Below, piece by piece: positions 47,245 to 57,984 of a stretch of 64,000 nt of DNA (position 1 is the stretch's first letter; every line of letters starts with the position of its first letter). Source of the stretch: Hofstenia miamia (taxonomy: Eukaryota; Xenacoelomorpha; Acoela); NCBI GenBank assembly GCA_004352715.1, contig SCFE01000041.1:1823846-1887845 (forward strand). The letters are read 5' to 3'. A program made the translations under genes and the position numbers. Below the pieces are notes generated by a model. The model had not been told where the DNA came from, did no database searches, and saw only the letters and a program-made list of their open reading frames with translations.

Positions 47245-47480
47245 TAAAGGGGTATTTATCTCCTGGAATCGTAATTAAACGAGGAATAGGACTGCCTCTT
47301 ATACTGTAATCTTTTTAAATTCGCAATTGAAGATTTTCTAAGGACTATCAATAATAATATCTTAATTAAAGGCTATATACACAGTACTGTGGAGGTAAAG
47401 TATTTAGCTTTTGCTGACCACATAACTTTTGTTACTTCAAATTCCTCAAGTTTAAGAACTGTTATGTGCAATAGGGTGGA
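45935..47480 (+). pseudogene. L1/Tx1-like LINE ORF2, endonuclease end to RT
   Basis: The first frame reads SSRIDHCYFSESLD and LKISDHKALLSCW (45950-46050), the C-terminal SDH motif of an APE-type endonuclease. After a frameshift near 46100 a long open frame runs to 47170, with a desert segment, SWRPISLLNMDIKILSHIL (RT motif 1), TQTGFIKNRRSS (motif 2 region) and ILNIDLNKAYDTANHDYL (motif A with its Asp). At 47172-47241 a TA tract replaces the expected next residues. Beyond it come YLSPGIVIKRGIGLPLIL (motif B region, where GxRQGCPLSP is usual), LFKFAIEDFL and KYLAFADHITFV. The catalytic motif is FADH in place of FADD. The C-terminal half is absent. Clearly inactive. Confidence 0.88.
47172..47241. 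repeat. (TA)n microsatellite inside the LINE ORF
   Basis: About 35 TA units lie within the reverse transcriptase coding region between motif A and motif B, adding a Tyr-Ile repeat in one frame. Confidence 0.98.
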
Positions 47481-47689
47481 TCGAAAAAAACATAATTACT
47501 TGAAATTTTATAGCAGTGTTATTTTTGGATGGTTTATGATTCGAAAAAGCAAAAACATCAAAAAAACTAATTTAAATGTATGCTTGCTATCGCGCCTAAT
47601 CAAAATAATAATGCATGGATTAAGCTGCTGAATTTTACATATTTGTATTGTTTTTGAGTAGTTAAAGACCTCAACAATGCTTTATTTAG

Positions 47690-48693
47690 ATTTGTATACA
47701 ATTTTTATTCAAAAAGATTGCATAAATTTTGTTTTGAATGTGTTTGGGTACCTTACGACGGGAGATTTGCTTAATTTTTACAATGGAAGAGCGATTTTCA
47801 TGCAACTTTGTTTGCATTTGAACAGCTGTGGTGTCTTTAACACAACGTTCGACCATTTAAGAGTGACACTTGTATCCGAGAACCTGCAGCGGGGCATAAA
47901 ACAGTTTTTTAAGCGAAATTTCTGACATATTCATAACGAATGAACGCTCTTCCACCAATTCTGATTCCCAAAAAATCATTTTTTGTCAATGTGCAGATTC
48001 AAAGTTTAATCTTTTAACCAAGAAATCACGCTTGCTTTCTACTGGAATATGAGTTTTCCGAATATCCATAATGGTTTTTATGGCATTCTTACGATATGAT
48101 AGGCTGTCAGAGGCTAACATTGATAGCAAAATATTTTCAGTGTGAGAAAAATAAGCTTTGTTTTGCAAAACACATTGAACAATAGAACGAACTACTTCGT
48201 CTTTGATCTTTTGACTTTCACGGACAAGAAAAAATAAATTCTGGGACCATATATGGCAGATTCTTGAGTTTTGATAAGGAATCATGCTGGTGCAAAGATT
48301 CTTACAACATACATCACCAAGGAGACAAGTGAATAAGAGGGATTTACCGTGCAGCAGTATAAATAATAGTCTGGATGCTGTTGTTAGCCATCGACTGTGG
48401 CTCAATGCACCTATTTTTTCATGCTGAAGGGAATTGTCCATAATCCCAGTCGTAATTGCAGTGCAGACTCGGAATAAATATCCTTGGTCACTGGATAAAG
48501 TTTTTCTGATGCAATCCGGAACATATGGCATATGGCATATTTGAAGAACGAATGACACGAAACTGAACTAGCGTTAGTGTAGATAAATCAGAGAGGTGTT
48601 TTCCAATAGGCTCTTTTAGTTGATTTTCACTTACAGTTTTTCCATCCAGCTCCTCTATGAGATGTCTCAAAGGTAATTCATTTACATTGACGT
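47690..48693 (-). pseudogene. Unnamed DDE-type transposase family, copy 1 (C-terminal two thirds)
   Basis: Minus-strand reading begins VNELPLRHLIEELDGKT (48685) and continues with PIGKHLSDLSTLTLVQFRV, SSDQGYLFRVCTAITTGIMD, HSRWLTTASRLLF and VCCKNLCTSMIP. After a stop at 47984 the frame family continues as MVERCVKDTTAVQMQTKL and SSIVKIKQISRRKVP (47890-47780), the usual His/Val-Glu-Arg-containing C-terminal block. A small duplication-like break occurs near 48530-48545. It lacks everything N-terminal to the NELPLRHL motif. It is the same family as 48700-50145 but in the opposite direction, head to head. The family occurs in several invertebrates in my memory, but I cannot give a superfamily name. 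Confidence 0.7.
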
Positions 48694-48699
48694 TGGAAA

Positions 48700-50145
48700 A
48701 TGCTTCTTATATATACAACTTACTCCCAACGAAGAACAAGACCAAAGTATGAAATTGCTGAGAAAATTTATACATATGCTTCTATTCCAACTATTAGTTT
48801 TAAAAAGATAACAGAGAAGGTTTTAGATATTTACAGGATATATACAAACTTTAGCAAAATTCCAAAAGCAAAACAGTATGCAAATGGAATAAAATCTCGG
48901 ATTTTCATCCAAAGACTTGAGAAAACCTCCAAAGCCCTGTCTGAGTTATTTAATGTTGCAAATTTGCAAGTTATCCCAACAGCTGAGTTGGAATTTTTTG
49001 AAGATCAAAAACGCCCTCGGTTGATTATAATATCTTGCTCTAAGGATATTAAAACATCAGTCAAATGGCAACAAAAGCAGACAGAAAACGAAAGGAACAA
49101 ACTAGATGCAATAAAACTCACACTATTTCAGAAATGTCTCAATTAATATGTGATTTCAGTACAGATGATGATGAAGACCAAGTCGAAAACAAAAATGATG
49201 AGGACTATGTTTCAACAATTTCACACAGGCAAACAAATATTAAAGTTGACTTGACACCAGTTGTAGAAATGAAACTTCGATTTTCTCTCTCAGATAGGGC
49301 CACATCCTCAATAGTTTCTGCAGCTTTGTCCTCAACAGAAACTCCTACAGTGGTTGATCGTTCATCAATCAGACGTGCTGTCAAGAAAAGGATTCTGGAT
49401 GCTAAAACCGAGTCTGTGACACTGGATGGTTGCCTAGGCTTTTATAGAAGACGCGACAAAGTGCTTACCCGTAAAAAAGTGGGAACAAAATTCTACGAAA
49501 ACCAAAATCAAAGCTGAAAACTATACATTGGTATACCAGTCTGATTGGTCTTACTTGGGATTTGTGACGCCAAAAACTGGAAAAGCACATGACATTGCGG
49601 AGTCAATGTTTACCTTTTTGAGTGACAATAACATTCTTGAAAACTTAGTTGCTATCTAATGTGGTGGAACGAATGTGAATACTGGTTGGAAAGGAGGCGT
49701 AATCAAGTACATTGAATCCTTTGTTGGCAAAAAATTGCAATGGTTTATTTGCATGTTTCATGTAAATGAATTACCTTTGAGACACCTCATAGAGGACCTG
49801 GATGGAAAAACTGTAAGTGGAAATCAACTAAAAGGGCCTATTGGAAAACAGCCCTCTGATTTATCTACACTAACACCAGTTCAGTTTCGTGTCATTCGTT
49901 CTTCAAATATGCCATATGTTCCGGATTGTATCAGAAAAACTTTATCCAGTGACCAAAGATATTTATTCCGAGTCTGCACTGCAATTACGACTGGGATTAT
50001 GGACAATTCCCTTCAGCATGAAAAAATAGGTGCATTGAGCCACAGTCCATGGCTAACAACAGCATCCAGACTTTATTATTTATACTGCTGCACGGTAAAT
50101 CCCCCTTATTCGCTTGTCTCCTTGGTGATGTATGTTGTAAGAATC
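48700..50145 (+). pseudogene. Unnamed DDE-type transposase family, copy 2 (N-terminal to middle)
   Basis: Three frames in order. 48700-49140: EIAEKIYTYASIPTISFKKI through LFNVANLQVIPTAELEFFED. 49065-49515: MKLRFSLSDRATSSIVSAAL and KKRILDAKTESVTLDG. 49500-50145: ENYTLVYQSDWSYLGFVTPK, a TAA at about 49659, then CGGTNVNTGWKGGVIKYIES and NELPLRHLIEDLDGKTVSGN. The family motif is CDGTNVNTG; here GGT codes Gly where the probable catalytic Asp is expected. Shifts near 49100 and 49505 and the stop make it inactive. Similarity to copy 1 ends at about 50147, where piggyBac-type sequence begins on the other strand. Confidence 0.75.
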
Positions 50146-50149
50146 TATG

Positions 50150-51615
50150 CCAATATAACTTGTTTTATGTGTAAACAGATCTCTAACAAAGAGTAGAGAG
50201 GAAATCCAGTTATGTCCTGTCAAGTGACGACCAGAATTAAGAAAAGGTCTCATCAGCCACATGGTGATTGCATGGCCAACACTAGTGTATGAATTTCTAA
50301 ACAAATCTGATAGAGTTTTTGACCCTGCATAAATTAAGCCATTCCAGACAATGAAATTATTTGTATCTGCGACCCAAAATATCTTGATGCCAAATTTTCC
50401 TGGTTTTGATGCTTTATGTTGTTTTATACTGACGCATCTATTAAACTCAAGAAGTTGCTCATCAATGGTCAGATATTGTCCTGGAATCACATAATCTGTT
50501 AGATGAGAACAAAACGTTTCAAACATAAACCCTACTGGTGAAATTGGATCACTTCTGTCACGACGGAGCGGGTCATCAAATCGCAAGACAGATTATATTT
50601 CTTTGAACCGTTTTCGACTCTTAGTAGCCAACTCGCTCACTCCAAAGTTCACTGTTTGAGCGATAATGAGATCGAAAAACACCTAATTATAGCTTGAAAA
50701 TACAAATTCTTATGTTTTATAGTGAAAAAATAAAATGCTATTTTAGTGTTTTGCGAAATTTTGGAATGAAAATCATTCAAATTGGACAAAACTAAAAACT
50801 AAAATGAGAAAAAAAATACGAGGAAAAAAATACAAAAAGCTCATTCAAATTGCATTAACACAAAATGCTAATAATCCTATGCAGCATAGGAGCTTACAGG
50901 CATGCCAGGTACACACATTTTATAAAATTGAAGTGTTTAAAAACTCGCTTTTCCTAATTAGGTTTCCGTTTTGAAAATATTTTTTAAAATAATTTCAAAC
51001 TATGAACCTAATAATATGAGAATGTCTAAAAAATCTTCAAATTCAATGGGGCAATTAATACAAATCGTTTTAGGTCACTAGGATTCATCCTATTCCATGC
51101 TGCAACCATTCTTTTTCTTTGGGTATTAGAGTTTCTAATAATATCATCTAAAATTGGATCAAGATAAAGAAGAACTGCTTCTTTTTCATTCACTGGGTTT
51201 ATTCCTTGCTTGACACCTGCGTGAAGCTTGAAAAGGTTTTGAACTGATTGTCTTCCAGGAATATTTCTTGCAGAATATTAACTCCATTCTTTGAAAATTA
51301 TTGTCATCGTTTTTAGGGAGAAAGTTTTCATCTGAATCACTGATTGATGGCAACTCATAGACATCTTCTTGCTCTAGATGACTATCACTGGTTATTCTTA
51401 AGAAATCCTTTTCTAATATTCAAATAATTTTATTTAATATTTGAATGAATTTCTTCAGAAGAAACAGAATCAAAGAGAGATTCATTGTCGTCATCAGATG
51501 AATCCTCAACTTTATGGATGCTTGTAAAAAAATCTTCAGCTAGTGCTGCTGCTGCATGCTTTTGGCAAGACGCTACTGAATTGCCAGTAATAGCTTGTGA
51601 ACGCTTCATTAGCAA
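50150..51615 (-). pseudogene. PiggyBac-like transposase, inactivated
   Basis: On the minus strand: an acidic N-terminal start with EDSSDDDNESLFDSVSSEE (51500-51450); SARNIPGRQSVQNLF and a segment with YLDPILDDIIRNSN (51280-51130); SELATKSRKRFKEI (50640); LRFDDPLRRDRSDPISPVGF (50590); LTIDEQLLEF (first Asp, 50470); KPGKFGIKIFWVADT (second Asp, 50390); GRHLTGHNWISSL (50235-50200). In piggyBac transposases the last motif is TGDNWF-like, so the third catalytic Asp is His here. There are stops near 51425 and 50585 and frameshifts between. The C-terminal cysteine-rich domain is missing, cut at about 50150 by the neighbouring transposon. No TTAA-flanked ends were identified. Confidence 0.85.
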
Positions 51616-53296
51616 TTACTAAACGCAAAAAAATTAAAGTTATTGTCATATTTTGATGCATTCGGCTTTTTATAGAATAAGAATCATACTAAGCAACTTA
51701 AATGAGGAATTCAAGATTAACACGAATGAAATTTCTTAGATTTAGCTAATCAACTAAAAAACTTTACATCATTTTGATCTATTAAATATAAAATGTCATT
51801 GAGGTGTCTGAAACCCCAAAGGACCATAGCAGCATTTTAAACTGTTGGCTCATTAACCGTTAATTAATGATATATAAATTTAATATTAAAAATAATGAAA
51901 TTCCTAGTACAGATTACCAGTGGCGGAGCTTGGGCTACTTTGCCTAGTGTGCGATGCAGAGTTGCTAGTGGTTCGGTTTGGTTTCGTCATTGTATTAAAT
52001 AAAAATACGTCAATACTGAACTGAAAGTTTCAAAATTTACAATGAAGATCAATTGCTTAAGCTTGAAGTCATCCAGTACATGATTAAATGTGTAATTTTT
52101 TAAATACTCTACATCAACGTAAAATATGATTCAAATGAATATTTCTTAAAATCAGATGTCAAGTAAGATATTTGAAATTGATACCTTAGTTAATTTAATA
52201 ACATCACGAAATATTTAAACACCAGACAGGGCCAGTATGTGATCAGACCAACTTTTCAATTTCAACCAAGACCAAAACTCATTTGCTATTATTTTCAAAC
52301 CTCTATATTTGTAATGAAAGCAGAAATAGATGACCCACCAGAGATGGAATCCGATCCGATCCGAACTTTTAAAAAAATTTTAATTTTCAACACGAAACGG
52401 ATCCGAATTTAAATAAGTATTCTAACAATAAACAAACATAAACCCAAAAAATATTTATGTTTTTTAATGCGAATAGAAAATTTTAAGTACTTCAACACTA
52501 TCTTGAGATAAAAAAATAGACATATACTTACGGAATAATACATGCAAATCAACTTATTTTTAAGCTTTGTTATAATCTAGTTCTTAAAATTGTCATCAAC
52601 TATAATCATAATGTATTTATAGATTTTAAATAGTTGAGTTGCTTATAATATTACCTACCGTATTATTTTTTTTATGTCCAAATTCAAAAATAACCACTTT
52701 GCATTGTCACTATGAATTGAAGTTGTTTCAGACAAGATAAATTTACTTCAAAATTGCAGCTTAGGCAATGAAAACAAGAATAGCACAAATAATGGCAAAT
52801 TAAAGAACAATCCCAAAATTTATATTGCAAGACATTAAAATAATTGTTGTAGAGTGTATTAAAATCCGTGATAGAAAAATTAATTTTTCAAACAAAATTT
52901 GAGATTTAAATATAAATTTTAAATTTTACTGAAATTGGATAAAAATTTTTGAATTATATAGCAGCAACATTAAATAAATTCACACCCTATTAATAGTATG
53001 CCGACAATATGGTTCCATAAACATTTTTTTATTAGTGATTATAATAATGAAAAATCTTCTGAGTACTAAGTTGATCTTGGCATTGCAAGTTGCTTAGAGT
53101 GCATATTTAAATGAGATTTTTTGATTGAAGAGTATCCCAAATTATATTAGTATTTTTACATTTTGCAGGGTTTGCAAAAGCTAAGGCATTCCACTTGGTT
53201 CTCTTTGTTCTGTGCACTTTGACATAATTCTGCGTTTCCATTTGCAGGTTTGTACAAACAAATGTTTTAGGTTGATTACTATTTTATCATTGTGAT

Positions 53297-53703
53297 CAGA
53301 GGTGTAAATGGGTCTCTGAATATTGACCCAGACCCATTTGGACCCACAACCGAGCTGACCCAGACACAATTTAAATTTAAATTATGTCCCAGTTTCACAC
53401 AAAAAAAGTTTCTGATTAATATATCTAATAAACAAACATGAATACCATTGTAAAACTAATCTATTCTTGTATTGTAAACATGGGTAACATAAATTTTAGT
53501 TGAACAAAATTGAAAGATATACATGTATGTGACAATTATTTATTGACAATAATTATTTTACAGATACAAAGTTCAACTTGTACATTATACATCATTAATT
53601 TGACCCAATGCAAAATTATGTTAATAGACACAGACCCAACTACACATAAATGTGATCCAATTTGACCCAGATCCAGACCCAGTTTGACCCACTTACACCC
53701 CTG
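53297..53703. mobile_element. hAT-type MITE, family C (innermost)
   Basis: Left end CAGAGGTGTAAATGGGT and inverse right end ACCCACTTACACCCCTG. The octamer ATTGTGAT flanks it perfectly (53289-53296 and 53704-53711). Family A copy 1 has one uninterrupted sequence at 598-620 in place of the element. GACCCAGACCCA-type repeats fill the subterminal regions. 407 bp. Confidence 0.93.
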
Positions 53704-53961
53704 ATTGTGATAGCTAACATGAATCGCATTTTCAGATTTGAAGTATTGGTCACCAATTTTATAAGTTATTGGAAAAATAACACGGAACCTGTTGTATGAA
53801 CAATAAAATTCAATTACAAAATTTCATTTAGATTGAGTTTATTAAATTAGGATTAAATGTAAAAATTTGCGTAATTTATAAAATGTACAAATACACAAGT
53901 TTTAAAAATTTTTTTATCCGAATTTTCTCAAAATGAAGATCCGATCCGTATCCGTTTCCAN

Positions 53962-54565
53962 GACCCAGACCCAATTTAAATTTAAATTATGTCCCAGTTT
54001 CACACAAAAAAAGTTTCTGATTAATATATCTAATAAACAAACATGAATACCATTGTAAAACTAATCTATTCTTGTATTGTAAACATGGGTAACATAAATT
54101 TTAGTTGAACAAAATTGAAAGATATACATGTATGTGACAATTATTTATTGACAATAATTATTTTACAGATACAAAGTTCAACTTGTACATTATACATCAT
54201 TAATTTGACCCAATGCAAAATTATGTTAATAGACACAGACCCAACTACACATAAATGTGATCCAATTTGACCCAGATCCAGACCCAGTTTGACCCACTTA
54301 CACCCCTGATTGTGATAGCTAACATGAATCGCATTTTCAGATTTGAAGTATTGGTCACCAATTTTATAAGTTATTGGAAAAATAACACGGAACCTGTTGT
54401 ATGAACAATAAAATTCAATTACAAAATTTCATTTAGATTGAGTTTATTAAATTAGGATTAAATGTAAAAATTTGCGTAATTTATAAAATGTACAAATACA
54501 CAAGTTTTAAAAATTTTTTTATCCGAATTTTCTCAAAATGAAGATCCGATCCGTATCCGTTTCCA
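53962..54565. other. Probable false duplication after a single N
   Basis: After the N at 53961 the sequence restarts at the family C interior (GACCCAGACCCAATTT) and repeats 53354-53960 almost exactly, through ACACCCCTGATTGTGATAGC. Reads as two overlapping contigs placed end to end. Confidence 0.85.
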
Positions 54566-54879
54566 TTTCTGCGATCCACCTAACAGTACCTTATGCAGTC
54601 ATTATTAAGGCGGACTGAGAAACCATGTTTTCGCCACAAATTACTATTTATAAAAATAGTGTAAAAATCAGTTTGATGCGGTATTAAATTTACTCAGTTA
54701 CCAAATAATCGATAGGAAAAAACGCTGTAAAATCATAAAAATGCTGGTTAGAAGGTGTGCGGCACACACCTCGCACATAAAGATAATACGCCCCTGCAGA
54801 TTACTAATCGAATAAAATATAGATGCACTAAATTTAATTTCGTCTAATGCACGTCTATCGAATTTAAGTATTCTGTGTA

Positions 54880-55240
54880 GTGCGATGCTCATGTAAATAA
54901 TTTATTAATCATTGCAAATCGCTCACTATTTAGTAGATATGCAACGATTTGACAAATTATTTGTATAGATCATTTTCAAATAAGAATAATTTATTCAAAG
55001 GGACATTGAACAACTTCAACATAAATATTAAATAGAAAAAATTTAAATTCAATTCGTAAAAATAAAAATTAATATTTTCCAAAATTTGATGAACATTAAT
55101 AATGCATTGTAGCATAATTTAATATAGATTTGGTTTAAAATCTGTGAGTTGCTATGCTTTATTAATGTTTTGAAAAAATATATGGATTCCGGTTGCGTTT
55201 AAAAAACAATATTTGTCAGGCCGTTAGCCTTTTCTTTGAA
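54880..55240 (+). repeat. R1 repeat, copy 6
   Basis: Blocks AAATAAGAATAATTTATTCA, TTGAACAACTTCAACATAAA and GTCAGGCCGTTAGCCTTTT. The most diverged copy. Confidence 0.6.
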
Positions 55241-55969
55241 ATAAAATTAGGTTAGCAAGTTGGAACTGAGTGTTATATAGAACATAAAATTTAAATATAT
55301 TTTCCTCTAATAACAAATTTTGGTGACAAATTAACTTAACATTTTGGCAAAAATTACACCTTTTTGCTTCGTTTTTTTTCACACGAAAATTTACCAAAAG
55401 TTCTCGTTATTTTGCTTCGAAAAATAACCGGAATTTTTCGTCATTCAATTTCGAAATATATAGCTAAAACCTTTCGTTTTTTAGTTTTGAAGCGCAACCT
55501 GGTATATTAATGAACATTGTACTCAAATTTATGATAAAAACATTAATGCGTAAAAAGGCAATAAATTTAAATGTCAAACATGGGCCTGCTGTTCATGCAC
55601 TGCAAAATATTAAATACGACGTAAGGCTCTGTTTTCAATGAAATATTATCAGAAATGAAAAGCATAGTCTGATACAATTTAACCAAAATTTTATTGTAAT
55701 CAGATCTGTGAAATTCCTCCATGCAGTACGCTGCATATATATTGTGATTAAGCTAATTAAACATGATAATTATCTGGGACGGATGAATCGACTTGACGTT
55801 TTATGTGTAATCTGATCCATATGCAAGCTTATGCAATGCAATTCCAACACAGTCACAGCAATCTAATCTGACTTTTATTCTATATTATGAACATATTAAA
55901 AAATATTTACATTTGCCGTTTCCAAATGCTGATCAATTAAGAATACTTAATCATATCTTGCAAATGCAT

Positions 55970-56007
<38 letters not shown>

Positions 56008-56394
56008 CAATTGTATATTGTATCAATGAGCTATTACGTCCAAAATAATATAAGTTTTTACACCAGAAGTGAATGTACTAAGCAAGCCACTATTGAAAAT
56101 GCTGTTTTCCACCAATTCCTTTTCTATATACAATTTGAATGTTATTCAATGAATGAAAGTTGCATCTTATTATGGGACGCTGCCCCATTTTAATGCACTG
56201 ATGATAGCCAATGAAATTTTTCAAAAACTCACTCCAGAAAATTTTTAAAAACAATTACCTAACTCACACCAGCAACCTGAACTGATATACTCAACTCACG
56301 TCCATTATTGCACAAATGAACAGAACAAATTATTCCGAGGAGCAAAATCCTGGCAGGTAGAGGGAGAGATAATGAGAGAATGGTAGAACAGTGA
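55241..56394. other. No gene seen
   Basis: AT-rich with a (TA)n tract at 55973-56003. A frame at 55969-56193 partly uses the TA tract and has no recognised domain. Confidence 0.45.
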
Positions 56395-56580
56395 CTCAGC
56401 TACGTTACATAGATGACCTGAAGATGCATGCAAGTACGAGGAAATTGTTGCAGATGCAAGTTGAAACATTTAAGAAGGCAATCAGAGAGTCTGGGTTTTG
56501 AGTTTGGATTAGGAAAATGTGCAGCTGTAACAATGATCAAGGTCAAATGTAAAAAAGAATGTGGCTACGGTCGTAGCCAA
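56395..56580 (+). pseudogene. R2-like LINE reverse transcriptase fragment
   Basis: The + strand reads QLRYIDDLKMHASTRKLLQM, QVETFKKAIRESG and, after a one-base shift, FEFGLGKCAAVTMIKVK. This is the RT catalytic motif C (YIDD) and the following block in the style of R2/R4-group elements (Y-x-DD-x-K-xxA ... FGLxKCA). Both catalytic Asp codons are intact. Only this part of the RT remains. It supplies the region missing from the 8884-10075 copy. Confidence 0.75.
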
Positions 56581-56842
56581 CGATAAGCACAGCCTGGCCA
56601 TATGCAGACCAATATATAAAAAATGAGGCGGGAATGAATTTTCTCATTATGCAATGAAAACGTACAAAATGGTTTAATATTTGTAAATATAGAGTTTTGA
56701 ATGTAAAATATGCATTAATACAAATCTTAAAGAAGTAGAAATATAAAATTGCGATTAATGATAATGTACAATGATTGTAAAAATAAATCGCAAATAAAAT
56801 GAAGCATCAATTGAACTTTAAATTTTGCGAGAAGTAGCCTTC

Positions 56843-57400
56843 TTAATCCAGAAACTTTGGATTTTGAAGCAATCGCTTCACTACGTTTCTTTCTTTGAAT
56901 ATTGTTAAAAATATATTTGTTGTACAACGAAGAATTAGTTTAGAAATTCTACTGACATGAGTAGAGCAACAATGTGATGCAATAACACTTTTCACAGTTG
57001 ATGAAAATGTCAAATACACAGATTTAATCAAATCACAGCAATCTTGCCCAAGAATAGCTTCTTGGTTAGTTATAAAAAGTCTGAATATATATTCAATTGC
57101 ATTCAATAATTTCTTTGAAGGAACTACTAACCCCCCGCGATTTAATGCATTTACATAATCTGAAGGAATTCCCTCAATATCAGATTCTTTTAGAATGACA
57201 CACGTGCAGTTTGTGCTGGAAATCTTAGATAACTGCTTTGATATGTATCCTGCAATATAAGTAACTACTTCCAATTCATAGTCATTTAAATCCAATAGTT
57301 GGCGTTCTGAAATGACCATATTGAGAAATTCAGATGACGTTGGATGATGTAATATTTCTTGCAGGTCCTCACTGTTGTGATTTGTTAAAAATGATTTCAT
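56843..57400 (-). CDS. P-transposase-like C-terminal domain (THAP9/P type)
   Basis: A clean 185-residue frame on the minus strand. It contains YELEVVTYIAGYISKQLSKI, CTCVILKESDIEG, NRGGLVVPSKKLLNAI and FRLFITNQEAILGQ. These match the C-terminal region of P-element/THAP9 transposases (YIAGYVxxK, Cys pair, RGGLxxPS). It follows the THAP exon at 57721-57984 in the same direction, 320 bases away, with no RNase H-like catalytic core between them. It may be exon 2 of a short THAP/P gene or the end of an internally deleted P element. A TATTAG site near 57425 could serve as splice acceptor. Confidence 0.7.
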   Translation of the reverse strand: MKSFLTNHNSEDLQEILHHPTSSEFLNMVISERQLLDLNDYELEVVTYIAGYISKQLSKISSTNCTCVILKESDIEGIPSDYVNALNRGGLVVPSKKLLNAIEYIFRLFITNQEAILGQDCCDLIKSVYLTFSSTVKSVIASHCCSTHVSRISKLILRCTTNIFLTIFKERNVVKRLLQNPKFLD

Positions 57401-57720
57401 TTTGATTATTTTTTCGGAACACTGTACCTAATATAGGCCAACTAAATTGAAATCTTTATATATAAAAATATCGTTTGTTTAGGAAAGAGATATTTAATGG
57501 CAAAAAATAATACATATTTCTACACATTTTATTGCTGTTCAGCTATACAAATATGTCCTGATTTATTGCAATTCTAGAATTGGGTTAATACCTTACTAAA
57601 GACTAACAATATATTTCATTGATACACAGCCGCACCGTAAATGCAAACTAAATGCATAACGCAATGTATAAGAAATTTTAATATCATATCACAAAACACA
57701 AATTCTATGTTAAAACTAAC

Positions 57721-57984
57721 CTGAATACTTTTTGGAATATCAAATATTGTAGGAATTGATCCTGCTTTTAATTTCCTTCTCCCTGAAGCTGTAAATACGA
57801 AGCAGTCTTCTGTGAAATGCAATTCGCACACATTGCTATTCTTGGTGATTACAAAATCAGTTCGTGACAATGAGCGTAACCAGTTTGTGCGAAGATCGGT
57901 AGCATTTGGAAAGGAGAAGGCAGTGAAATTAGTTTTATCATCATAACCTGATTTGCAATTTGGTGCTGAACACTTTCTGACCAT
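57721..57984 (-). CDS. THAP zinc-finger domain exon
   Basis: The start ATG (57984) opens MVRKCSAPNCKSG, then FTAFSFPNATDLRTNWLRSL, NSNVCELHFTEDCF and AGSIPTIFD. All THAP marks are present: Cys-x4-Cys, Phe-Pro, Trp, Cys-x2-His and the PTIF closing motif (AVPTIF in the consensus). THAP domains bind DNA in the nucleus and form the N-terminus of P-element transposases. At codon 88 the sequence CAG/GTTAGT gives a good splice donor (57721/57720); without splicing the frame runs on to 57616. No frame damage is seen, unlike all other transposase remnants in the window. Confidence 0.88.

Larger units (their letters stand above)
52339..54571. mobile_element. hAT-type element, family A, copy 2
   Basis: Left end CAGAGATGGAATCCGATCCG and right end inverse CAGAAATGGAAACGGATACG. 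Flanking octamers TGACCCAC (52331-52338) and CGATCCAC (54572-54579) match at six of eight; copy 1 has CGACCCAC. Contains family C and an assembly-type duplication around the N at 53961, so its true length is about 1.6 kb with C. Confidence 0.8.
51918..54796. mobile_element. hAT-type element, family B, copy 2 (outermost)
   Basis: Left end CAGTGGCGGAGCTTGGG and right end ATACGCCCCTG (inverse CAGGGGCGTAT). The octamer CAGATTAC flanks it perfectly (51910-51917 and 54797-54804). Family A is inserted at 52339, and family C inside A. Only about 650 bases are its own sequence. No transposase seen. Confidence 0.9.
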
